Assembly (NCBI GenBank): GCA_963643985.1
Contig: CAVINP010000051.1
Location: 1-13,182 of the forward strand
Origin: SFTH01 sp963643985
GTDB lineage: Bacteria; Bacillota; Clostridia; Christensenellales; Aristaeellaceae
Direction of reading: 5' to 3'
DNA length: 13,182 nt
Positions 7,535-13,182 of the stretch are shown here, one piece after another. Made by a program: the position numbers and the translations under genes. A model generated the notes under the pieces. It ran no database searches, was not told where the DNA came from, and saw nothing but the letters and a program-made list of their open reading frames with translations. Each line of letters opens with the position of its first letter. Position 1 is the stretch's first letter.

Positions 7535-7561
7535 TCCCTAATCCCCGGTCCCTATCCCTCA
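7460..7561. repeat. Composite heptamer-repeat element between convergent genes
   Basis: The patch starts with three tandem GTGGTCA units plus GTG (7460-7483), followed by a 45-base unique core. It ends with CCCTAAT, CCCTAAT, CCCCGGT, CCCTAT, CCCTCA (7529-7561). Both ends have a 7-base (or nearly 7-base) period but different units. The stop codon of the sigma-like gene (TAA, 7532-7534) falls in the first CCCTAAT, and the ogt stop (TCA on plus, 7559-7561) is the last three bases of the array. Heptamer arrays of this style occur as dispersed intergenic repeats in some bacteria. No transposase or clear terminator is present here. Confidence 0.7.
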
Positions 7562-8086
7562 CCGGCCCTGTTTCGGAACGTAGAGCCGGCTCATGTCAGC
7601 CCCTTCCAGCTCCAGCAGTTTTACCTTGCGCCCGATGCCGCCGCCGTAGCCCGTGAGGCTGCCGTTTGTACCGACGACGCGGTGGCAGGGAATCATCAGT
7701 GAAATCGGATTGTGTCCGACCGCGCCGCCGACGGCCTGGGCTGACATTTGGGGGATGCCCGTGTCCCGCGCAAGCTTCGTTGCAATCTCTCCGTAGCTCA
7801 TGGTCCTGCCGTAGGGAATCGTAAGCATTATGTCGCAAACCCGCTTGCGAAAGGGCGTGGAACCATAGCGCAGGGGCGGCAGAAAATCCGGTTCCGCGCC
7901 TGAAAAATAGATATCAAGCCAATTCTTTGCGGCATCCAGCAGCGGATGCTGCTTTTCTTCAACCCTATCCGGCAGGATATTGCCGAAATGCCTTTGGCCG
8001 TTGAACCATAATCCGATAATCGCCTCATCGTCGCAGGCCAGTGTAATGACTCCGAGCAGCGACGCATACTGATCGGTGTATACCAT
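7559..8086 (-). CDS. ogt: Methylated-DNA--protein-cysteine S-methyltransferase (Ogt/MGMT)
   Basis: Suicide repair enzyme that moves the alkyl group from O6-methylguanine (or O4-methylthymine) to its own cysteine. The protein is 175 residues, a normal single-function length. An N-terminal ribonuclease-like domain spans about 1-75. The winged-helix DNA-binding domain has STPFRKRVCDIMLTIPYGRTMSYGEIA (split around 76-102) and AVGGAVGHNPI (118-128). The active site is IPCHRVVG with acceptor Cys134, followed by GSLTGYGGG (142-150). The base-flipping arginine of other MGMTs is Gln117 here, which I recall as common in Firmicutes homologues. AAGGA lies about 10 bases before the ATG. It is 38 bases past the gyrA terminator, with no clear promoter of its own, so read-through may supply some transcript. 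Confidence 0.95.
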   Translation of the reverse strand: MVYTDQYASLLGVITLACDDEAIIGLWFNGQRHFGNILPDRVEEKQHPLLDAAKNWLDIYFSGAEPDFLPPLRYGSTPFRKRVCDIMLTIPYGRTMSYGEIATKLARDTGIPQMSAQAVGGAVGHNPISLMIPCHRVVGTNGSLTGYGGGIGRKVKLLELEGADMSRLYVPKQGR

Positions 8087-8111
8087 GCTTCCCGTCCTTT
8101 CTTCTATTCAG

Positions 8112-8163
8112 TTCCATTCAAACAAAGGCCCGCTTTCATCGGTATCGGGTGAAAGCAGGCCTT
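8112..8163 (-). terminator. Intrinsic terminator of gyrB-gyrA
   Basis: AAGGCC (8125-8130) with GGCCTT (8158-8163) and GCTTTCA (8132-8138) with TGAAAGC (8150-8156) form a 13-bp stem broken by one C-A mismatch, with an 11-base loop. On the minus strand the stem is followed by a T-rich run (TTTGTTTG). It lies 17 bases beyond the gyrA stop. The T-run is imperfect, so some read-through into ogt is possible. Confidence 0.85.
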
Positions 8164-8179
8164 CTTCAGTGTTCAATTG

Positions 8180-10720
8180 TCAGATCTCTTCATCCGTCTC
8201 GGGAGCCTTGGTTTCATCCCCGATGTCCATGTCGAGGTCGCTGCCGCCGTTCGGCGCGTCTTGCACAGCTTCGCTCGTATCTTCCTCGGGCTCGGCTTCG
8301 GCGCGTGCCACACAGATCACCTTGCTGTCCTCGCCCACGCGCATCAGGCGCACACCCTGCGTGTTGCGGCCCTGCACGGAAATGCTGCTCACGGGCGTGC
8401 GGATCACCGTGCCGTCCGTGGTGATCAGCAGCAGGTCTTCCTCTTCGTGCACCAACAGTTGAGCGGCCAGCAGACCCGTCTTCCCGGTCAGGTTCATGGC
8501 CTTGATGCCCTTGCCGCCGCGCTGCTGCATACGGTATTCATCGATATCGGTACGCTTGCCGTAGCCGTTTTCGGTGATGGAGAGCACCTGTGCGCCCTCT
8601 TCCACCATGGCCAGGTCGATCACCTCGTCGCCCTCGTCCAGATCGATGGACTTCACACCCATGCTGTTGCGGCCGATGGGGCGCATATCATCCTCGGCAA
8701 AGCGTATTGACATGCCGTTGCGTGTGCCGACCATCACCTCGCCGCCGCCCGTCGTGCTGCACACGCCGATCAGTTCGTCGTCCTCGCGCAGCACCACCGC
8801 GATCAGGCCGGCCTTGCGCAGGTTCACAAACTCGCTCAGTTCCGTACGCTTGATCAGGCCCTTGCGCGTGGCCATGACCAGATAGTGACCCTCGGCCTTC
8901 TCGACCGTTACCGGCAGCATCGCCGTGATCTTCTCGCCCGGTGTCAGGTGCAGCAGGTTCACAATCGCCGTGCCTCGTGCCGTGCGCCCGGCCTCAGGAA
9001 TCTCGTAGCAGTTGAGCTGATAGCAGCGGCCGCGGTTGCTGAAGAACATCAGCTGATCGTGCGTGGAGGTGACGTACATCTGCTCCACGAAGTCTTCCTC
9101 GCGGGTCGTGGTGGCCAGAATACCCTTGCCGCCCCTGCGCTGTGCGCGGTAGGTGGCCTTGGGCAGACGCTTGACGTAGCCGTAGTGCGTCATGGTAATG
9201 ACCATGTCCTCTTCCTCGATCAGGTCGAGCATGTCAATCTCGCCGTCCAGCGCGGAAATCTGCGTGCGGCGCTCGTCGGCATACTTCGTGCGGATCTCCC
9301 TTATCTCGTCACGGATGATGCCCAGCACAAGCTGTTCGTCAGCCAGCACCTTTCTGAACCACTCGATCTGTTTTTGCAGCTCGGCGTATTCCTGCTCGAT
9401 CTTGTCGCGTTCCAAGCCTGTCAGGCGCTGCAGACGCATGTCCAGTATGGCCTGAGCCTGGCGGTCGGAAAGCCCGAAGCGCTCCATCAGACCGCTCTTG
9501 GCCTCCTGCGGCGTGCGCGATGCGCGGATCATGTGCACCACTTCATCGATGTTGTCCAGCGCGATCATCAGACCTTCCAGAATGTGGCTGCGTGCCTCGG
9601 CCTTGTTGAGATCGTACTGCGTCCTTCGGCGAATCACATCCTCCTGATGCTCGATGTAGTGATGAATGATCTGCCGCAGCGACAGGATCTTCGGTTCACC
9701 GTCAACCAGTGCCAGCATGATGGCACCGAAGGTGTCCTGCAACTGGGTATGCTTGTAGAGGTAGTTGAGCACGATGTTGGCGTTCACATCGCGCTTGAGT
9801 TCTATGACGATGCGCATGCCCTTGCGGTCGGACTCATCGCGGATATCGGAAATGCCCTCGACCGTCTTTTCGTGCACCAGCTCGGCGATCTTCTCGATCA
9901 ATTTGGCCTTGTTGACCATGTACGGAATTTCCGTGACCACGATGCGCTGACGGTTGCCGTTCATCTCCTCGATGTCGGTCTTCGCACGCACGATGATCTT
10001 GCCTCGGCCGGTATGATACGCATCGTAGATGCCGCGCCTGCCCAGAATAATGCCGCCTGTCGGGAAATCGGGGCCCTTGACAAACTGCATCAGGTCATCC
10101 ACCGTGCAGTCCGGATGCTCGATCATGTACACGACCGCGTCGATGACCTCGCCCAGGTTGTGCGGCGGGATGTTTGTCGCCATGCCGACCGCAATGCCCG
10201 AGGAGCCGTTGACCAGCAGGTTCGGGATGCGGCTGGGCAGCACGGCCGGCTGCATCAGCGTCTCATCGAAGTTCGGATAGAAGTCGACGGTTTCCTTGTC
10301 CAGATCGCGCACCATTTCCAGCGAAATCTTGGAAAGCCGCGCCTCGGTGTAACGCATGGCAGCCGCGCCGTCACCGTCCACGGAGCCGAAGTTGCCCTGA
10401 CCGTCCACCATCATGTAGCGCATGTTGAAATCCTGCGCCAGACGCACCAAGGCATCATAGACCGAGGAATCGCCGTGCGGATGATATTTACCGAGCACAT
10501 CGCCGACGATGCGTGCGCACTTTCTGTGCGGCTTGTCGGGCGTGTTGCCCAGTTCCGTCATCGAATAGAGTATGCGCCTGTGCACGGGCTTGAGGCCATC
10601 GCGCACATCCGGCAGTGCACGGGTCACGATGACCGCCATGGCATAGGATATAAATGATTTTTTCAGTTCGTCCTCGACATCCAACGGGAGCAAGGTACCC
10701 GCATTTTTCTCGTCAGCCAC
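8180..10720 (-). CDS. gyrA: DNA gyrase subunit A
   Basis: Breakage-reunion subunit of the A2B2 type II topoisomerase that introduces negative supercoils. It is 846 residues. The winged-helix core carries the catalytic Tyr124 (AAAMRYTEARL). The quinolone-determining loop KYHPHGDSSVYD keeps Ser85 and Asp89 (E. coli Ser83 and Asp87), so GyrA looks quinolone-susceptible. The C-terminal beta-pinwheel has the canonical GyrA box QRRGGKG (527-533) and a second, box-like QQRGGKG (732-738), and ends in an acidic tail (about 809-846). The start is GTG at 10720, with AGGAGG 8 bases upstream. It follows gyrB by 20 bases, so the two are co-transcribed. The second box plus core length fit GyrA rather than ParC. 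Confidence 0.97.
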   Translation of the reverse strand: MADEKNAGTLLPLDVEDELKKSFISYAMAVIVTRALPDVRDGLKPVHRRILYSMTELGNTPDKPHRKCARIVGDVLGKYHPHGDSSVYDALVRLAQDFNMRYMMVDGQGNFGSVDGDGAAAMRYTEARLSKISLEMVRDLDKETVDFYPNFDETLMQPAVLPSRIPNLLVNGSSGIAVGMATNIPPHNLGEVIDAVVYMIEHPDCTVDDLMQFVKGPDFPTGGIILGRRGIYDAYHTGRGKIIVRAKTDIEEMNGNRQRIVVTEIPYMVNKAKLIEKIAELVHEKTVEGISDIRDESDRKGMRIVIELKRDVNANIVLNYLYKHTQLQDTFGAIMLALVDGEPKILSLRQIIHHYIEHQEDVIRRRTQYDLNKAEARSHILEGLMIALDNIDEVVHMIRASRTPQEAKSGLMERFGLSDRQAQAILDMRLQRLTGLERDKIEQEYAELQKQIEWFRKVLADEQLVLGIIRDEIREIRTKYADERRTQISALDGEIDMLDLIEEEDMVITMTHYGYVKRLPKATYRAQRRGGKGILATTTREEDFVEQMYVTSTHDQLMFFSNRGRCYQLNCYEIPEAGRTARGTAIVNLLHLTPGEKITAMLPVTVEKAEGHYLVMATRKGLIKRTELSEFVNLRKAGLIAVVLREDDELIGVCSTTGGGEVMVGTRNGMSIRFAEDDMRPIGRNSMGVKSIDLDEGDEVIDLAMVEEGAQVLSITENGYGKRTDIDEYRMQQRGGKGIKAMNLTGKTGLLAAQLLVHEEEDLLLITTDGTVIRTPVSSISVQGRNTQGVRLMRVGEDSKVICVARAEAEPEEDTSEAVQDAPNGGSDLDMDIGDETKAPETDEEI

Positions 10721-10740
10721 TCTCTCTTCCTCCTATATCG

Positions 10741-12678
10741 TCAAATGTCGAGATCCGCCACGAGCTTGGCGTTCTGTTCGATAAATTCCTTGCGCGGCTC
10801 GACCTGATCGCCCATCAGGAGCGTAAACAGTTCGTCGGCCGCAATGGCATCCTTGAGTTCCACCCTGTACATGATGCGCGTCTCGGGGTTCATGGTCGTA
10901 TCCCAGAGCTGCTCCGCGCTCATTTCGCCCAGGCCTTTGTATCTCTGGATATCCGGCTTGGCATCGCGGCCAAGCTCGTCAAGCACCTGCTGCAGTTGTG
11001 CATCCGAATAGACATACTTCATAAACTTGCCCCTGGTGACCTTGTACAGTGGCGGCTGTGCAATGTAGACATAGCCGTTTTCGATCAGCTTGGGCATGAA
11101 GCGGTAGAAGAAGGTCAGCATCAGTATGCGGATATGGCTGCCGTCAACGTCGGCATCGGTCATGCAGACGATGCGGTGATAGCGCAGCTTCGTCTCGTCA
11201 AACTCCTTACCGAAGCCGCCGCCGAAGGCCGTGATCATGGCCTTGACCTCTGCGTTGCCCAGTGCCTTGTCAATGCGTGTCTTTTCGACATTGAGTATCT
11301 TGCCGCGCAGGGGCAGTATGGCCTGGAAGTGACGATCCCTGCCGGACTTGGCGCTGCCGCCTGCAGAGACACCCTCGACCAGGAATATCTCGCACTTGCT
11401 GGGATCGCGTTCAGAGCAGTCGGCCAGCTTGCCGGGCAGCGAAGCAGATTCCAGTGCGGTTTTGCGGCGGGTCAGGTCGCGTGCCTTGCGGGCCGCCTCA
11501 CGTGCACGTGCCGCAGCCAGACACTTGTCCAGCACCGCGCGTGCGGCTGCAGGATTCTCCTCAAAGTAGCTCGTGAGCTTTTCCGAAACCAGACTATCCA
11601 CCAGCGGGCGCACCTCGGAATTGCCGAGCTTCGTCTTCGTCTGACCCTCGAACTGAGGCTCGACCAGTTTGACCGACACGATGGCCGCCAGGCCCTCGCG
11701 CACGTCATCTCCGGAGAGGTTCTGGTCGTTGTTTTTGATCATGCCTGTCTTGCGGCCGTAGTCGTTCACGACGCGCGTCAGAGCGTTCCTGAAGCCCGCC
11801 AGATGCGTGCCGCCTTCGGGCGTGTAGATGTTGTTGCAGAAGGAGAAAACGCTCTCATTGAAGCTGTCGTTCCACTGCAGCGCCACTTCCACCGTCGAAC
11901 CGTTCTTGAAGCCCTCTATATATATCGGCTTTTCAAACAGCGGCGTCTTATGTTTGTTCAGATATTCTACAAAGGAAATAATGCCGCCCTCATAGCAGTA
12001 GCTCTTTTCAAGCGCCGGTTCGACACGCTCGTCCTTCAGCGTGATGCGCACGCCCTTGTTCAGAAAGGCCATCTCCCGAAAGCGCGTCTTGAGCGTGTCA
12101 AAGTCAAATTTTCCGGTCTCGAATATGCCCGGCTCGGGTGTTTCTCCCGTCTTGACGTCGGGAATGAAGTTGATGGTCGTGCCGGTGCGATCGCCCGCCT
12201 CGCCCACTACTTTCAGATCATAGAGCACCTTGCCGCGCTCATATTCCTGCTGATAGATTTTGCCGTTCTGATAGACCAGCACCTTCAGGTGGCTGGAGAG
12301 CGCATTCACGACGGACGCGCCCACGCCGTGCAGGCCGCCGGAGACCTTGTATCCCTCGCCGCCGAACTTTCCGCCCGCATGAAGCACCGTCAGGCAGACC
12401 TCCACTGCCGGCCGATGAAGTTTGGGATGATTGCCCACGGGAAAGCCGCGGCCGTTGTCCTGCACCGTGACCGAGCCGTCTGCACCGATGGTCACCTCGA
12501 TATGGTCACAAAAGCCCGCCAGCGCCTCATCGATGGCATTGTCCACAATTTCATATACCAGATGGTGCAGGCCGCGCTCATCCGTGGAGCCGATATACAT
12601 GCCCGGACGGCGGCGAACCGCTTCCAATCCTTCCAGAACCTGAATCTGACTCTCGTCGTAATGATTTTCTCGCTGCAT
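10741..12678 (-). CDS. gyrB: DNA gyrase subunit B (with Asp to Val change in the TOPRIM motif)
   Basis: ATPase subunit of gyrase. The length of 645 residues matches Gram-positive GyrB, which lacks the proteobacterial insert. The GHKL ATPase site has VYEIVDNAIDEALAG (41-55, catalytic Glu43), VQDNGRGFPVG (72-82) and GLHGVGASVVNALS (115-128). The transducer domain follows, then TOPRIM with VEGVSAGGSAKSGRDR (434-449), PLRGKILNVEK (456-466) and the metal-binding MTDADVDGSHIR (506-517), and the IQRYKGLGEM tail motif (577-586). In VEGxSAGGSA the usual Asp is Val437 (codon GTC, plus-strand 11368-11370), the position of E. coli Asp426. The ATG at 12678 has AGAGGAG upstream. It heads gyrB-gyrA; no recF or dnaN is adjacent. 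Confidence 0.97.
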   Translation of the reverse strand: MQRENHYDESQIQVLEGLEAVRRRPGMYIGSTDERGLHHLVYEIVDNAIDEALAGFCDHIEVTIGADGSVTVQDNGRGFPVGNHPKLHRPAVEVCLTVLHAGGKFGGEGYKVSGGLHGVGASVVNALSSHLKVLVYQNGKIYQQEYERGKVLYDLKVVGEAGDRTGTTINFIPDVKTGETPEPGIFETGKFDFDTLKTRFREMAFLNKGVRITLKDERVEPALEKSYCYEGGIISFVEYLNKHKTPLFEKPIYIEGFKNGSTVEVALQWNDSFNESVFSFCNNIYTPEGGTHLAGFRNALTRVVNDYGRKTGMIKNNDQNLSGDDVREGLAAIVSVKLVEPQFEGQTKTKLGNSEVRPLVDSLVSEKLTSYFEENPAAARAVLDKCLAAARAREAARKARDLTRRKTALESASLPGKLADCSERDPSKCEIFLVEGVSAGGSAKSGRDRHFQAILPLRGKILNVEKTRIDKALGNAEVKAMITAFGGGFGKEFDETKLRYHRIVCMTDADVDGSHIRILMLTFFYRFMPKLIENGYVYIAQPPLYKVTRGKFMKYVYSDAQLQQVLDELGRDAKPDIQRYKGLGEMSAEQLWDTTMNPETRIMYRVELKDAIAADELFTLLMGDQVEPRKEFIEQNAKLVADLDI

Positions 12679-12726
12679 GCGTTTTCTCCTCTTTAAATCA
12701 GATTGGAATCATTTTTTTCTTTCTAT

Positions 12727-12735
12727 ATTATACCA
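12727..12735 (-). promoter_or_regulatory. Extended -10 promoter of gyrB-gyrA
   Basis: On the minus strand TGG followed by TATAAT (12735 to 12727) is an extended -10 identical to the one before the membrane-protein gene. The -35 region at about 12750-12755 matches the consensus poorly. Transcription from near 12720 would give a leader of about 42 bases. A second, weaker option further upstream is TATAGT (12757-12752) with TTCAAG (12780-12775). Confidence 0.65.
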
Positions 12736-12793
12736 CATTTTTATGTATCATACTATAGCTATTCAAACTTTAACCTTGAATTGCATGAAGGTC

Positions 12794-12822
12794 TTGACAA
12801 TTCCGCCCGAACGTGTCATAAT
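12794..12822 (+). promoter_or_regulatory. Promoter of tRNA-Arg
   Basis: A perfect TTGACA (12794-12799) and CATAAT (12817-12822, one mismatch) are spaced by 17 bases. Transcription should start near 12829, about 7 bases before the mature tRNA 5' end. This fits a strongly expressed stable RNA. Confidence 0.88.
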
Positions 12823-12835
12823 AGTCAATGGTTAT

Positions 12836-12912
12836 GCGCCCGTAGCTCAGCCGGATAGAGCGTCCGCCTCCTAAGCGGAAGGCCGCGCGTTCGAATCGCG
12901 CCGGGCGCGCCA
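12836..12912 (+). tRNA. tRNA-Arg (anticodon CCT)
   Basis: A 77-base tRNA with a full cloverleaf. The acceptor GCGCCCG pairs with CGGGCGC. The D arm is GCTC/GAGC, the anticodon stem TCCGC/GCGGA with loop CTCCTAA (anticodon CCT, reading AGG), and the T arm GCGCG-TTCGAAT-CGCGC. The discriminator is G and CCA is encoded. It is transcribed away from gyrB with its own promoter and followed at once by a terminator, so it is a single-gene unit. Confidence 0.97.
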
Positions 12913-12975
12913 AAAAAAAGAACTGCCACTTCACGATCGTTTTCTTCAATCGAAGCGGCAGTTCTTTTCTATATT
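12912..12975. terminator. Bidirectional terminator after tRNA-Arg
   Basis: AAAAGAACTGCC (12916-12927) pairs perfectly with GGCAGTTCTTTT (12957-12968), then CTTC with GAAG after one mismatch, and GAT with ATC beyond. The plus strand ends in TTCTTTTCTATATTTTT. The minus strand reads into eight Ts (12919 to 12912). It therefore can end both the tRNA transcript and the converging minus-strand frame at the right edge. Confidence 0.88.
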
Positions 12976-12976
12976 T

Positions 12977-13182
12977 TTATTTCTCGAGATTGTACTTCTT
13001 TGCATTCGTCACCAGAAAATCGCTGACAGAACGCAGTTTCATAGCCGTTAAGGATACACTGATTAAATGAGGTGGTAAGCTGAGCAGTGAATTTCGTAAC
13101 AGCAGTCGCGCCACTGCGATGTATCGCAGGCGCAGTGGCGCGACTGCTTCAGCCGAGTTGCGACCAGCCCGCGCAGCAATTC
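12977..13182 (-). CDS. C-terminal fragment of an unidentified protein (partial at right edge)
   Basis: A minus-strand frame is open from the window edge to a TAA at 12979-12977, giving 67 residues that end in LRSVSDFLVTNAKKYNLEK. The last 20 or so residues read like a genuine protein end, and a terminator follows within 10 bases. The upstream part is encoded across the GC-rich palindrome at 13101-13148 and reads as Arg/Leu-rich sequence, which looks unlike a normal domain. The gene may thus be truncated or interrupted by that element. An internal ATG at 13042 has no ribosome binding site. I do not recognise the family. Confidence 0.35.
   Translation of the reverse strand, partial: IAARAGRNSAEAVAPLRLRYIAVARLLLRNSLLSLPPHLISVSLTAMKLRSVSDFLVTNAKKYNLEK
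13101..13148. repeat. 18-bp perfect GC-rich palindrome
   Basis: The 18 bases at 13101-13118 (beginning AGCAGTCGCG) are the exact reverse complement of 13131-13148, with a 12-base spacer. Within it CTGCGAT (13114-13120) can instead pair with ATCGCAG (13123-13129) around a 2-base loop, so two alternative hairpins exist. There is no T-tract on either side, which argues against a simple terminator. It could be a REP-like dispersed repeat, a protein-binding palindrome or the end of a mobile element. Confidence 0.75.

Noticed and set aside
8885..12696. Long plus-strand open frames (590 and 680 codons) opposite gyrA and gyrB
   Set aside because: They are the same codon-aligned antisense effect in GC-rich genes that avoid TTA, CTA and TCA. 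The gyrase subunits on the minus strand are unambiguous.
12677..12874. A 65-codon plus-strand open frame ending in the tRNA
   Set aside because: It runs through the gyrB promoter, the tRNA promoter and the tRNA itself, so it is not coding.
13087..13182. Plus-strand open frame from GTG 13087 through the palindrome to the edge
   Set aside because: Both strands read open here because the palindrome is GC-rich. There is no well-placed ribosome binding site or promoter, and the translation shows no recognisable domain.

Overview
The window looks like ordinary chromosomal DNA from a GC-rich member of the Clostridia (Firmicutes/Bacillota), probably an uncultured gut-type lineage. The evidence is: clear sigma-A type promoters in AT-rich spacers, strong AGGAGG ribosome binding sites, a clostridial-style LigA adenylation motif, a YerC/YecD regulator heading a pcrA-ligA operon as in Bacillus, and a tRNA with an encoded CCA. 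The genus cannot be settled from the sequence alone.

Layout, left to right. (1) Positions 1-218 hold the possible tail of a plus-strand gene. On the minus strand they hold a structured, T-tract-ended hairpin that probably terminates the next operon. (2) Minus-strand operon yerC-pcrA-ligA (4682 down to 193): a small TrpR-like regulator, a UvrD/PcrA helicase and the NAD+-dependent DNA ligase. yerC and pcrA share an ATGA overlap and one near-consensus promoter serves the operon. (3) A divergent plus-strand operon (4825-7534), driven from a back-to-back promoter: a four-helix membrane protein of unknown function, an FGGY sugar kinase, and a sigma-factor-like protein with a C-terminal membrane anchor. 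(4) A 100-bp patch of heptamer repeats that contains the stop codons of two convergent genes. (5) Minus-strand ogt (DNA alkyl repair). (6) Minus-strand gyrB-gyrA (DNA gyrase), ending in a clear terminator. (7) Plus-strand tRNA-Arg(CCT) with its own promoter and a bidirectional terminator. (8) At the right edge, the tail of an unidentified minus-strand frame containing a long GC-rich palindrome.

Most of the window is DNA metabolism: ligase, repair helicase, gyrase and alkyltransferase. No large novel defence or mobile system is visible. The points most worth a second look are a Val at the GyrB TOPRIM position where Asp is nearly invariant (a known quinolone-resistance position), the heptamer-repeat patch, the membrane-anchored sigma-like protein, the three-way-junction terminator after ligA, and the 18-bp palindrome at the right edge.
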